NCBI RefSeq assembly: GCF_000176135.1
Contig: NZ_ACZN01000017.1
Location: 62,001 to 126,000 of the forward strand
DNA: 64,000 nt
Reading direction: 5' to 3'
Origin: Vibrio coralliilyticus ATCC BAA-450
Lineage (GTDB): Bacteria; Pseudomonadota; Gammaproteobacteria; Enterobacterales; Vibrionaceae
The notes beneath the pieces were generated by a model that was not told the DNA's origin, ran no database searches, and saw nothing but the letters and a program-made list of their open reading frames with translations. Position 1 is the first letter of the stretch. Every line of letters starts with the position of its first letter. The translations under genes and the position numbers were made by a program. Of this stretch, positions 44,042-52,620 are shown piece after piece.

Positions 44042-45673
44042 ATGCTGCTAGAGCGGATTGAAATTTCCGGCTTTCGTGGGATCAAACGGCTATCCATCGC
44101 TTTTGACGAGCTCACGACCCTAATTGGTGAAAACACCTGGGGTAAATCTTCGCTGTTAGATGCCCTATCGGTCGCCTTGCCTCCTGAAGGCGTACCTTAT
44201 CAATTTGAGATGACTGACTTTCATGTCGACTACTCAATTGCACACCCTCAAACTCAGCACCTACAAATTGTGATTAGCCTGATTTCTAACGATAAAAACG
44301 AAATAAACTCTGGGCGCTATCGCAAAATTAAACCGGTCTGGATTCAAGATGACCAAGGCACTAATAAGATCATTTATCGCTTAAGCGCCAGCCGTGACGG
44401 CTATGATGTCACCACACGATACGCTTTTCTCGATCGTGAAGGTAACCCACTTCCCTTACATCATTCAGAAAAGTTAGCGCAGGAGCTCATGACACTTCAT
44501 CCTGTCATTCGCCTTAAAGACTCACGTCGCTTTGAGCGCCCAATCGGTAGTTTGGGTGATACCAATGACCGCATCGAGAAACGAATCAACAATACCTGCC
44601 GACGCTTGATGGCGATTCCTGGGCATGTAAACAAAGGCGAAATGAAAAGTAGCCTGAGCTCTATGAATGTATTGGTTGATCACTACTTTTCATTTAAGTC
44701 CAATACACGCAAGAACCTTCGTAAGCAAAGAGATGGTATCTTTTTCAGTGGCTCCCCAAACAACAAAAGCATCTCTCAAGTTGTAGAGGAAACGAAAAGC
44801 AAACAAACTCGACTTCTGTTTATGGGCTTACTCAATGCTTACCTCCAAGCTAAAGGCCCAAACAAGCTTCGCCGCTGTGCCAGACCATTGCTTATTCTCG
44901 AAGATCCTGAAGGCCGATTACACCCAACGCACCTTGCTCGTGCTTGGAGCCTACTTCAGCTTCTCCCAATGCAAAAGATACTCACCACTAATAGTGGAGA
45001 TCTTCTTGGTCAGGTGCCACTTAACAGTATTCGTCGTTTAGTCCGGCAATCGGATCGAACCATCACGACCTATCTTCCAGCACACGGGTTCAGTAAAGAT
45101 GAACTGAGACGAATCGGATTTCATATTCGCTTTCATCGTTCTGGAGCATTGTTTGCTCGATGCTGGCTATTGGTTGAAGGTGAAACGGAAGTCTGGCTTT
45201 TTAATGAGCTCGCTAACCAATGCGGATACAACTTAGCCGCTGAAGGCGTGCAAATTATCGAGTTTGCACAATCAGGATTGAAGTCACTGGTTAAGATCGC
45301 CAAAGCATTTGGCATCGATTGGCATGTAGTAACTGATGGTGATGCCGCAGGTAAAAAGTACGCGGCAGCCGTTCGTGCTCAGCTAGGGAATGATCAGGAG
45401 CGTCATCGTCTTACCGAGTTACCAGATCGAGATATTGAACATTACCTCTATAACAATGGCTTCGAACCCTTCTTTAAAGACATGGTGCGTATTCCACTCG
45501 ACCACCCGATTCCGGCAAAGAAAGTGGTGACCAGAGTACTCAAGAAATTCGCCAAACCTGACTTGGCATTGGCGATTGTTTCTCATTGTGAAGACAGAGG
45601 AATGGATTGCATACCAATACTGCTTAGATGGACGTTGAAGCGCGTAGTAACAATGGCTAACGGCAACACATGA
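44042..45673 (+). CDS. OLD-family ATPase/TOPRIM nuclease (YbjD-like)
   Basis: 543 residues. The N-terminal ATPase has a Walker-A-like GENTWGKSSLLDALS near residue 31. The C terminus has the TOPRIM motifs WLLVEGETEVWLF and VVTDGDAAGKKYA. This is the YbjD (DUF2813) branch of the OLD nucleases. OLD proteins include anti-phage and recombination-linked enzymes. Here it stands alone between a nucleotidase and a DUF1097 gene, with no partner gene such as GajB. Role unknown. Confidence 0.87.
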   Translation: MLLERIEISGFRGIKRLSIAFDELTTLIGENTWGKSSLLDALSVALPPEGVPYQFEMTDFHVDYSIAHPQTQHLQIVISLISNDKNEINSGRYRKIKPVWIQDDQGTNKIIYRLSASRDGYDVTTRYAFLDREGNPLPLHHSEKLAQELMTLHPVIRLKDSRRFERPIGSLGDTNDRIEKRINNTCRRLMAIPGHVNKGEMKSSLSSMNVLVDHYFSFKSNTRKNLRKQRDGIFFSGSPNNKSISQVVEETKSKQTRLLFMGLLNAYLQAKGPNKLRRCARPLLILEDPEGRLHPTHLARAWSLLQLLPMQKILTTNSGDLLGQVPLNSIRRLVRQSDRTITTYLPAHGFSKDELRRIGFHIRFHRSGALFARCWLLVEGETEVWLFNELANQCGYNLAAEGVQIIEFAQSGLKSLVKIAKAFGIDWHVVTDGDAAGKKYAAAVRAQLGNDQERHRLTELPDRDIEHYLYNNGFEPFFKDMVRIPLDHPIPAKKVVTRVLKKFAKPDLALAIVSHCEDRGMDCIPILLRWTLKRVVTMANGNT

Positions 45674-45711
45674 AAAAAGCGGCCTTGGCTACTTTAGGTA
45701 GTCAAGGCCGC
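45672..45711 (-). terminator. Terminator shared by YbjD and DUF1097 genes
   Basis: GCGGCCTTG...CTAC pairs with GTAG...CAAGGCCGC around TTTAG; the minus strand has TTTTTT. It lies between the YbjD stop and the DUF1097 stop and mainly serves the minus-strand gene. Confidence 0.85.
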
Positions 45712-45753
45712 GTATCAAACATCAAACGATACTAATCAATCGGGGGTTCACAA

Positions 45754-46239
45754 TCACGAACGAGTTGGTAACTCTCTGGTAGATTGTGTTTGAGATGACT
45801 TCTGATGCAGCCATAAGCCGCTTGCTTTCATCAAGTAACCAAACACGCCACCTAAAATCAACGAAGGTACAACAAGCTGCCAGTTACCATCTGCTGCGAA
45901 AGTCGCGCAAGAACCAATAAAAGTACCCGGTATATACCCAAGCCAGTTTTGCTTAGCCTGAATACACATCATAAATGCCACGATAGCAGTGATCACATAA
46001 CCCAGAATTTCTAATGAAGCGTATTGAGAAGCGTGGATGATCACCATCGCCCAAAATACACCTGTCATGTTGGTGACTAAACTTTCAGCCAGACCTTTAA
46101 GGCCACTGGTTGGAGACGCAAAATAGCTGGTGCAACCTAAGAAGCCAGCCCATGACAATAAGCCTAATGAGATGGCAATCCACCCCCATAGACCTGAAAG
46201 AATTCCCGTAGTTAATGAAATCGCGACAAGTGTGCTCAT
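45754..46239 (-). CDS. DUF1097 membrane protein (YcdZ-like)
   Basis: A 161-residue membrane protein with five or so hydrophobic segments, matching the DUF1097/YcdZ family (GLWGWIAISLGLLSWAGFLG). Its function is unknown. A candidate FNR site lies about 85 bases upstream at 46322-46335. Monocistronic. Confidence 0.82.
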   Translation of the reverse strand: MSTLVAISLTTGILSGLWGWIAISLGLLSWAGFLGCTSYFASPTSGLKGLAESLVTNMTGVFWAMVIIHASQYASLEILGYVITAIVAFMMCIQAKQNWLGYIPGTFIGSCATFAADGNWQLVVPSLILGGVFGYLMKASGLWLHQKSSQTQSTRELPTRS

Positions 46240-46321
46240 ACCGCCTCGCTAAGTGTGCTTATACACACATCAAAAGTACAAGACGGCATGTTAAGGGTTA
46301 AGTAAAAGAAACAAAACGATC

Positions 46322-46335
46322 TTGATCACAATGAA
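46322..46335. promoter_or_regulatory. Candidate FNR-like site upstream of DUF1097
   Basis: TTGATCACAATGAA matches TTGAT-N4-ATCAA in 9 of 10 positions. It lies between the DUF1097 gene and a LysR gene, about 83 bases before the DUF1097 start. FNR would fit the anaerobic genes nearby, but binding is not shown. Confidence 0.4.
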
Positions 46336-46403
46336 TAAGCAACAAAATGAAATATTAACAACATTTTGTGACGCAAACGTTATTTCAACAGATATTGAAA
46401 ATA

Positions 46404-47309
46404 TTAAAGTACCGAAGGCTTACCTTTCATCATTCTCAATCCCTCTCGTTTAATACACTCAACGAGGGGGTTTTCCACCATGTCAGCCCGCCATATAAAC
46501 GATAATGTCCGCTCCATACTCAGTTCAGGGACGTTGAGCGCGACCAACTGCCCGTTCTCAATAAAACGTTCAACGTCAAGATACGGTAAACATGTCAGGT
46601 ACTGGCCATGTTCCACCATACTACGCAATACGGGGACGTGCTCGTATTCACGCCAAACGTCTAAATCCTCAATTAAATGGTGAATGGAGCTATCAAAAAT
46701 CTTGCGAGTACCACTACCGTGCTCTCTCAAAACCCACCTTGCCTGCTCTAGCTGTGCAAGGCTCACTGTTTCATGCCTTGCGAAAGGATGATGCGCGGCG
46801 GCAACAACGGTTAAATGGTCACGGCACCAGACTTCCTGATGAAGTCGGTTATCATCGCAACGCCCTTCAATGATACCCAGATCATATTTGTAGTCTAAGA
46901 CGCCTTGCATCACGCTATCGGTACTTTTGACTTTAAGAGAGATCCGCATCTCAGGAAATGAGTTATCAATAATACTGATGAGGTCTGGAACCAAATGTTC
47001 CGCAGGTGTTTGACTTGCACCGAGTTTGATGTGGCCACTCAATAGATGCTGTTCGTAAAAGCCCATCTCTATTTGTTGTGCATCCTGTAACAACCGCTTG
47101 GCTTTTGGCCTTAACCACATCCCCCAATGCGTTAACGCCATCTGCTTACCTTGGCGTTCGAACAGCGGTCGCCCTAGCATTTTTTCAAGCTGAGCCAGTG
47201 ACATACTGGTTGCCGACTGCGTTAATGCCAGCTTATCTGCGGCCATACTAACACTCCCCATATCTGCGACTGCATCAAATACGGCAAGTTGTTTAAGAGA
47301 ATATCTCAT
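46404..47309 (-). CDS. LysR-family regulator divergent from the formate/nitrite channel gene
   Basis: 301 residues. The helix-turn-helix is in MRYSLKQLAVFDAVADMGS and MAADKLALTQSATSMSLAQL. The effector domain begins near residue 90 (GHIKLGASQTPAEHL). It resembles YeiE/CysB-like regulators. It is transcribed away from the FNT-CBS gene with a 225-base shared upstream region, so it may control it. Not demonstrated. Confidence 0.85.
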   Translation of the reverse strand: MRYSLKQLAVFDAVADMGSVSMAADKLALTQSATSMSLAQLEKMLGRPLFERQGKQMALTHWGMWLRPKAKRLLQDAQQIEMGFYEQHLLSGHIKLGASQTPAEHLVPDLISIIDNSFPEMRISLKVKSTDSVMQGVLDYKYDLGIIEGRCDDNRLHQEVWCRDHLTVVAAAHHPFARHETVSLAQLEQARWVLREHGSGTRKIFDSSIHHLIEDLDVWREYEHVPVLRSMVEHGQYLTCLPYLDVERFIENGQLVALNVPELSMERTLSFIWRADMVENPLVECIKREGLRMMKGKPSVL

Positions 47310-47509
47310 TAAGCTTCAATCCTTTGCTCAGAGAATAACAACGACTAAAAACGCTTATAAATAAGCAAGTTGTTTCATTTTACGTTGCTCTCAGTCCATA
47401 TCAACAATTTTGATAAGGTTTTTAAATATTATCAATTTTACGTGTATTCCTGGACACCATAACCTGAATGGGCAGTGAGACATTTTCACTGTAATAACAG
47501 GAGGTAATC

Positions 47510-47560
47510 ATGACTAATAAATTCGGGGGCGACGATGACACAACAAGCTCAGACGAATAA
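47510..47560 (+). CDS. Upstream 16-codon reading frame overlapping the FNT-CBS start
   Basis: ATG at 47510, preceded by an ideal AGGAGG (ACAGGAGGTAATCATG), encodes MTNKFGGDDDTTSSDE. It overlaps the start of the downstream transporter gene at 47535 in a different frame and ends inside it. The strong ribosome binding site belongs to this frame. It may be a translational control element; whether a peptide accumulates is unknown. Confidence 0.5.
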   Translation: MTNKFGGDDDTTSSDE

Positions 47561-48989
47561 TCTCTACTTCTCACCCAGTGAGATGATGGCAGAAGCGGAA
47601 AAATTCGCACTCAGTAAAGCCAATAAAACCAGCGGTATGACTTTGGGATTAGCAGTAATGGCTGGAGCCTTTATTGGGCTGGCTTTTCTGTTCTACATTA
47701 CTGTCACCACAGGCAACGCAGAATCAGGCTGGGGGCTAAGCAGACTAGCAGGCGGATTAGCGTTCAGCATGGGGCTAATTCTCATCGTTATCTGTGGTGG
47801 CGAGCTCTTTACTAGCTCAGTTCTGTCCAGCATTTCATGGGCGAACAAGCAAATCAGTTTCAGTAAAATGCTATCAATTTGGGGCAAGGTGTATATCGGC
47901 AACTTTGTTGGGGCAATGTTACTTCTGTTGATAGTATCCGCTGCGGGCTTATACCAAATGGACCATGGTCAATGGGGGCTAAACGCTCTCAACATTGCTC
48001 AACATAAATTGCACCACTCAACAGTCGAAGCTTTCTCACTCGGCGTGCTGTGTAACTTATTAGTGTGTCTCGCTATCTGGCTCACATTCAGTAGTGCCAA
48101 TGCAATGACTAAGGCGGTGATGACCATCATGCCCGTAGCGATGTTTGTGTCCAGCGGGTTCGAACACTGCGTCGCAAACATGTTCATGGTACCGCTTGGT
48201 ATCGTTATTCAAAACTTCGCGCCTGAGGCCTTTTGGAGTCAAGTAGGCGCGACCTCTGATCAATACAGTGATCTCAACATTTATCAATTTATTACTGCAA
48301 ACCTCATCCCAGTAACCTTGGGCAATATCGTCGGCGGTGCAGTATTAGTCGGCCTTGCCAATTGGAGTATCTACCGCAGACCACAACTCAAAGCCGCATC
48401 CATTTCCAGTATTACTACAAGCACTAACATTACGTCAGCTAAGGAAACCACCATGAACAACCTATTATTCGTTAAAGACATTATGAACAATGATCCGATC
48501 ACTTTAACACCTGAAATGACCACTCCCGCGGCCATTGACACTTTGCTAGATAATCATGTGGTAAGTGCACCAGTTGTAGATGCAGAAGAACGCTTGATCG
48601 GTTTCTTTTCCGTTCACGATGTCATGGTCGATTTATGGTGTCAGGACTATATCCCGGTTGAAGGTCAAAAAGTCGTGGACTTGATGTCGAGAGATGTTAT
48701 CGCTATCAGCGTGAACGACAAATTAATTGATGTCGCGGAGTTTCTTTGTATCGACAAAGAGCAACTATACCCAACAACCAGCATTGGAATAGCCACAACG
48801 TTTACATCACTCTCACTTGAGGAACGAGCGAAAAGCATTAAGGTTCACAAACCTCATGTGTTACCTATTCTAGACAATGGAAAGTTTGTAGGAGCAGTAA
48901 CAAGAAAAGATGTACTGAGGGCATTGCGCACCGTCTACGGTGACAGGGTAGCTATCGTAGACAACAGCACACAGCTTGAATCAGCCTAG
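47535..48989 (+). CDS. focA: Formate/nitrite (FNT) channel fused to two CBS domains
   Basis: 484 residues. Residues 1-285 are an FNT-family membrane channel (FSPSEMMAEAEKFALSKANK, LICGGELFTSSVL-like motif as VICGGELFTSSVLSSI, and SSGFEHCVANMFMVPLGI). FNT proteins carry formate or nitrite. Residues 310-484 hold two CBS domains (VKDIMNNDPITLTPEMTT, VVDLMSRDVIAISVNDKL), which often bind adenine nucleotides. The short uORF upstream has the better ribosome binding site; the FNT start has GGGGG about five bases before ATG. A terminator follows. Confidence 0.85.
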   Translation: MTQQAQTNNLYFSPSEMMAEAEKFALSKANKTSGMTLGLAVMAGAFIGLAFLFYITVTTGNAESGWGLSRLAGGLAFSMGLILIVICGGELFTSSVLSSISWANKQISFSKMLSIWGKVYIGNFVGAMLLLLIVSAAGLYQMDHGQWGLNALNIAQHKLHHSTVEAFSLGVLCNLLVCLAIWLTFSSANAMTKAVMTIMPVAMFVSSGFEHCVANMFMVPLGIVIQNFAPEAFWSQVGATSDQYSDLNIYQFITANLIPVTLGNIVGGAVLVGLANWSIYRRPQLKAASISSITTSTNITSAKETTMNNLLFVKDIMNNDPITLTPEMTTPAAIDTLLDNHVVSAPVVDAEERLIGFFSVHDVMVDLWCQDYIPVEGQKVVDLMSRDVIAISVNDKLIDVAEFLCIDKEQLYPTTSIGIATTFTSLSLEERAKSIKVHKPHVLPILDNGKFVGAVTRKDVLRALRTVYGDRVAIVDNSTQLESA

Positions 48990-49024
48990 CGCATTTTGGT
49001 CAGGAAATAAGTCGCTTGATCAAA

Positions 49025-49055
49025 AAGCCCCCGACGCAAGTTGGGGGCTCTTTTG
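49025..49055 (+). terminator. Terminator after the FNT-CBS gene
   Basis: AGCCCCCGA pairs with TTGGGGGCT around CGCAAG, followed by CTTTTG. The opposite strand also has an A-rich flank, so it may serve both directions, but the yceI stop is close by at 49076. Confidence 0.75.
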
Positions 49056-49075
49056 TTGTTAAGCAGTAAATTGGA

Positions 49076-49645
49076 TTACTTCTTAATACCTTCTACATGA
49101 AGTTCCATATCAACGTAGCTAGATGCACCCATAACTGGAATATTGAAGTCTGCAAGCTCCAGGCGAGTAGAACCCAAGAAACCAGCGCGCTCACCACCCC
49201 AAGGGTCTTTACCAGCTCCAATGAACTCAGCATCAATAGTAATCGGCTTAGTAACACCGTGTAGGTTTAAGTCACCGTTGACTTCAAGTTTGCCGTTTCC
49301 TTTATCGACAACACTTGTGCTTGTGAATGTAGCAGTAGAGAACTTCGACGCGTTAATAAAGTCTCCGCTGCGGATATGCTTATCACGCTCAGCGTGGTTT
49401 GAGTCCAAGCTCGTAGTATCAATTGTTACTTCTACTTTAGATGCACTAATGTTTTCAGGGTCGTAAGAAAAGTCACCTTCAAATGTGTTAAAACGACCTT
49501 TGATAAAACTGTAGCCTAAGTGACTTACTTTGAAGTTAACAGATGCGTGAGCACCTTTGTTGTCAATTACGTAGTCCGCTGCGCTTGCACCAAATGGCAA
49601 TGCCATTGCCATAGCTAGTCCGGTAGCAAATAACGTTTTTTTCAT
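49076..49645 (-). CDS. yceI: YceI-family periplasmic protein
   Basis: 189 residues with a signal peptide (MKKTLFATGLAMAMALPFG, then ASA). The lipocalin-like YceI fold is marked by ADYVIDNKGAHASVNFKVSH and the LNLHGVTKPITIDAEF segment. YceI proteins bind isoprenoid-like lipids. Its ATG overlaps the cytochrome b561 stop by four bases, so the two are one operon. Confidence 0.93.
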   Translation of the reverse strand: MKKTLFATGLAMAMALPFGASAADYVIDNKGAHASVNFKVSHLGYSFIKGRFNTFEGDFSYDPENISASKVEVTIDTTSLDSNHAERDKHIRSGDFINASKFSTATFTSTSVVDKGNGKLEVNGDLNLHGVTKPITIDAEFIGAGKDPWGGERAGFLGSTRLELADFNIPVMGASSYVDMELHVEGIKK

Positions 49646-50181
49646 TTCGAAGCTCCTATCATCTTGCGTAGCGTGTTGTCTTTGTTAATCACGTGATGTT
49701 TGATCGCAGCCAAAGCATGAACGGCTGCCATTAAAATAAGTGCCCAGGCGGCGTAAAAGTGAATCTCACCAGAAAGATCAGCTTGATTCTCAAATAAAGC
49801 GCCAAGCCCAGGAACAGTAAACCAGTTGAAGACGTCAATACCTCTGCCATCTTCGGTAGAAATAAGGTAACCGGAAGCAAAAAGTACAATCAAAACAAGG
49901 TACATAGCTAAGTGAACTACCTTTGCGCCGAGAATTTCATACGCTTTACCTTCAACTTTTGGAGAAGGTGTTGTGTGCTTCCAAACAAAGCGAAATAGCG
50001 TCAGAGCAGCAAGTAAGATACCCACTGATTTGTGCCAATGCGGAGCGGTTTTATACCATTCACTGTAATAAGTCAGGTCAACCATCCATAGCCCCACAGC
50101 AAACATGCCGATAATGACAATTGCTGATATCCAATGGATTCCCCGCGCTACAGGGTTGTAATTCTTTACTTCTGATCTCAT
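49642..50181 (-). CDS. Cytochrome b561 (CybB-like)
   Basis: A 179-residue four-helix membrane cytochrome with heme-ligand histidines (RGIHWISAIVIIGMF, KTAPHWHKSVGILLAAL, ...IHFYAAWALILMAAVHA). It would pass electrons at the inner membrane, for example from ubiquinol; superoxide:quinone activity is known for E. coli CybB. It is first in the operon with yceI, a widespread pairing. Confidence 0.9.
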   Translation of the reverse strand: MRSEVKNYNPVARGIHWISAIVIIGMFAVGLWMVDLTYYSEWYKTAPHWHKSVGILLAALTLFRFVWKHTTPSPKVEGKAYEILGAKVVHLAMYLVLIVLFASGYLISTEDGRGIDVFNWFTVPGLGALFENQADLSGEIHFYAAWALILMAAVHALAAIKHHVINKDNTLRKMIGASK

Positions 50182-50343
50182 TGCGCCAATTCCAAATGTT
50201 GAATACTTCTCTTTTTCAACGAGACTATCGTCTCCCCTATTTCTATAACAGATTATTTACCATTCTTTACATTCGGGAAACGGAGCGAATTTGATTAAGT
50301 CATTCAAAATTTTTGAAGGAACTTTTTCATCACCTTTAATAAC

Positions 50344-50592
50344 TTAATACTCACTGACTTGTTCAATCTCATAAATCTCGTCAGCAATATCCGTCATCTT
50401 TCGCTGCATAACCGTCTGTGCATCGGCTAGCCCCTTGTTATAGAATGCAGGACCAAATGCTTCTATTATGAAGTCCAACATAAACTCCGCATCAAACTGA
50501 CCAATTTCTATATTTAGCTCATCTTCCAAATATCGCAATAAAGCAGATGACATCGCTTGTTTTTGTTGTGATGTAAATTCAATCTTGGACAT
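50344..50592 (-). CDS. DUF2164 family protein
   Basis: An 82-residue soluble helical protein. The sequence IEIGQFDAEFMLDFIIEAFG and YNKGLADAQTVMQRKM fit DUF2164. Function unknown. Monocistronic. Confidence 0.85.
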   Translation of the reverse strand: MSKIEFTSQQKQAMSSALLRYLEDELNIEIGQFDAEFMLDFIIEAFGPAFYNKGLADAQTVMQRKMTDIADEIYEIEQVSEY

Positions 50593-50694
50593 AAACCCTT
50601 AACCATACTCAATATTTTTCGGACTAAGTGTAACTAAATAATACTTTCACATGCTAATCTTCATTGTGTAAATATCGACTTGTGGAGAGAAGTC

Positions 50695-51330
50695 TTGCTA
50701 TTAGATGTGCTAATTCAGAGTGTGAATGAATTTCAGGCAGACTGTATGAAGCTGTGTGAAAAACATTATCCGACGATTCACAACAAAGGAATGAATGAGC
50801 ACCATCTGAGCTTGGCATTTTCTCGACGTCTATCCCGAACGTTGACCGAATTCGGCCACCACTGCGAATACGTAGCGCTAGAATCCCACTCAAATACGGA
50901 ACAACCTCATCACTATAGAGTGACATCCGACGCTGGCACGGTTTGGATACTTTCTTCACATTTATTGAGTGCAGGAAGCAACTGTCGGCAAAAATTATTT
51001 AAAGCCGTAACAAACTGGCAAGAAGAATACGCTTTCGCTATTCAGCCCAATGATCTTCTGTTATTAATCAGCGATCATTGGATTTCTCGAAATAAGCAGA
51101 GCCGAGAGCTACTCCACTGGTGGACTGGGCAATTACCTGATGAAATAGACCAATATAAGTTACAAGGGATCAGCTTATATGAAAGTGAGTCGCAACTCGC
51201 TTGTTCGTTAGAGCACCACTTTGGCTTAAGCCCCTATTTTGTTAAGTTCACCCACCCTCTTAGACGTTCAACGGATCAGCAGTTGGTTCGCAAATATATT
51301 CAGCTCTACTCTGTCGTGCAGTTGAGCTAA
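50695..51330 (+). CDS. Hypothetical protein paired with a lipase
   Basis: About 211 residues with no recognised domain; rich in Ser, His and Gln, and no signal peptide or membrane segment. The TTG at 50695 is preferred because GGAG lies 7 bases upstream; a TTG at 50680 is also in frame but has no site. It is 28 bases upstream of the lipase gene and on the same strand, so they form one unit. Function unknown. Confidence 0.65.
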   Translation: MLLDVLIQSVNEFQADCMKLCEKHYPTIHNKGMNEHHLSLAFSRRLSRTLTEFGHHCEYVALESHSNTEQPHHYRVTSDAGTVWILSSHLLSAGSNCRQKLFKAVTNWQEEYAFAIQPNDLLLLISDHWISRNKQSRELLHWWTGQLPDEIDQYKLQGISLYESESQLACSLEHHFGLSPYFVKFTHPLRRSTDQQLVRKYIQLYSVVQLS

Positions 51331-51358
51331 CCAACCTCACTCACTGGCACTGATTGTA

Positions 51359-52210
51359 GTGTCATCGCAATTTCACGTTCTTCGACCATACTCAAACAAT
51401 GATTCGGTGCGTGAGCTAAGTGTGAAGAAACTAAAACGTTATCAATATGAACGTTACGCCGTTTTATGCAATCTGGCGTACTCTAGAGTCCTCAAACAGA
51501 CACGATATGGTTTTGCACCTAACGGACAACGCGTTATTGCCAATCGATTTGGAAAACCCATGATGCGCGTGCTCTGGTCCAACGACAGTGAAGAAGTCAT
51601 TGTGGTTATCAAAGGTTCCCACAATCCTTGGGACTGGATACTCAACCTTGCGTTGTGGAAACGAAGGTGCAAGCAACTTAATCTCAACTACGCCATTCAT
51701 GCGGGCTACCACTACCTGATATTTCAAGAGAGTCTCCCACTGCATAAGAATGACAAGCTTGGTGCTAGCGTCTATGAGCAACTTTCTTCTGTCCTAGTCC
51801 CGCTCATTGAGCAGGGAAAACGTCTAACCTTTACCGGTCATTCTTCGGGAGGAGCGATAGGATGTGTGCTTGCGGATGCGTTTGAAAAACAATTTCCAAA
51901 ATCCATCAAGCGCGTCGTCACCTTTGGTCAACCATCTATTGGTGGATACGGATTTAAAAGTCACTATAAGCTCAGTCATAAAACGTATCGTATTTGCTGC
52001 GATCTCGATATTGTGACTTTTCTCCCTCCTTTACCTTTGTTTTACTGGCATGTCGGCAAGGTGCTTTGGCTCTATAATGGTCGTATTTATGAGAACACAC
52101 CGACTTTGATGCGACTGGGCCGATCAATCGGATCCTGGCTAATTCGCCCGTTTTCATACCACTTAATGACCAAATATATTCGTAACAAAGATTTCTTTGA
52201 CGAAAGATAG
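51359..52210 (+). CDS. Class 3 lipase-like alpha/beta hydrolase
   Basis: 283 residues with the lipase_3 core: FTGHSSGGAIGCVLADAFEK (nucleophile elbow GHSSG), Asp in CCDLDIVTFLPPLPLF, and a His in the C-terminal region (FSYHLMTKYI). There is no signal peptide, so it is cytoplasmic unless exported by another route. The GTG start has no strong ribosome binding site; translation may be coupled to the gene before it. Confidence 0.8.
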   Translation: MSSQFHVLRPYSNNDSVRELSVKKLKRYQYERYAVLCNLAYSRVLKQTRYGFAPNGQRVIANRFGKPMMRVLWSNDSEEVIVVIKGSHNPWDWILNLALWKRRCKQLNLNYAIHAGYHYLIFQESLPLHKNDKLGASVYEQLSSVLVPLIEQGKRLTFTGHSSGGAIGCVLADAFEKQFPKSIKRVVTFGQPSIGGYGFKSHYKLSHKTYRICCDLDIVTFLPPLPLFYWHVGKVLWLYNGRIYENTPTLMRLGRSIGSWLIRPFSYHLMTKYIRNKDFFDER

Positions 52211-52620
52211 GACGGATAGCTCCTTACTTTGCAAGATATTAAAGTCTGGGAGATTGCATTAGGTGTTTGCGTTGTTAGAAGCAATTTATCTCACATAAGT
52301 AGAATGAAATAGTTTGTGCCTCCTCTCTGGTGCCAAGTACAACTGAGTGCTTTTATTGGCATTGCTACGCGCTTATTTAAGCCCATTATTTGATATTTTT
52401 ATCATTTTTAAACATCCTCATATGTCTTTCAAACTATTAATAACATCTAAAACACCAATCCATTACAACATTATTCGCCAATATTAATGAGTCAATCCAT
52501 TTATTGTTCTAGATCATCAGAAGTTTAACTAGCACTCGTGCTACAGCATAGTTTTATGTACATTCCTTGTCATAGTTTGAAACAGTTTTTATATAATTTT
52601 CATATCTTAAGGTGATATCT
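52211..52620. other. Intergenic region upstream of dcuC
   Basis: About 410 A+T-rich bases without a supported gene. It must include the dcuC promoter. A candidate FNR-like site at 52504-52517 is listed separately. I see no other structure beyond a small AGCACTCGTGCT palindrome. Confidence 0.45.
52504..52517. promoter_or_regulatory. Weak FNR-like site upstream of dcuC
   Basis: TTGTTCTAGATCAT matches TTGAT-N4-ATCAA in 8 of 10 positions, 104 bases before the dcuC ATG. Suggestive only; anaerobic induction of dcuC by FNR is known in E. coli. Confidence 0.3.

Noticed and set aside
47422..47610. A minus-strand 62-codon frame over the FNT-CBS start
   Set aside because: It overlaps a well-supported gene and the uORF/ribosome binding site, with no independent evidence.
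51359..52210. Lipase as a type VI secretion effector
   Set aside because: No VgrG, PAAR, DUF4123 or clear immunity gene is present nearby; kept only as a low-confidence finding.
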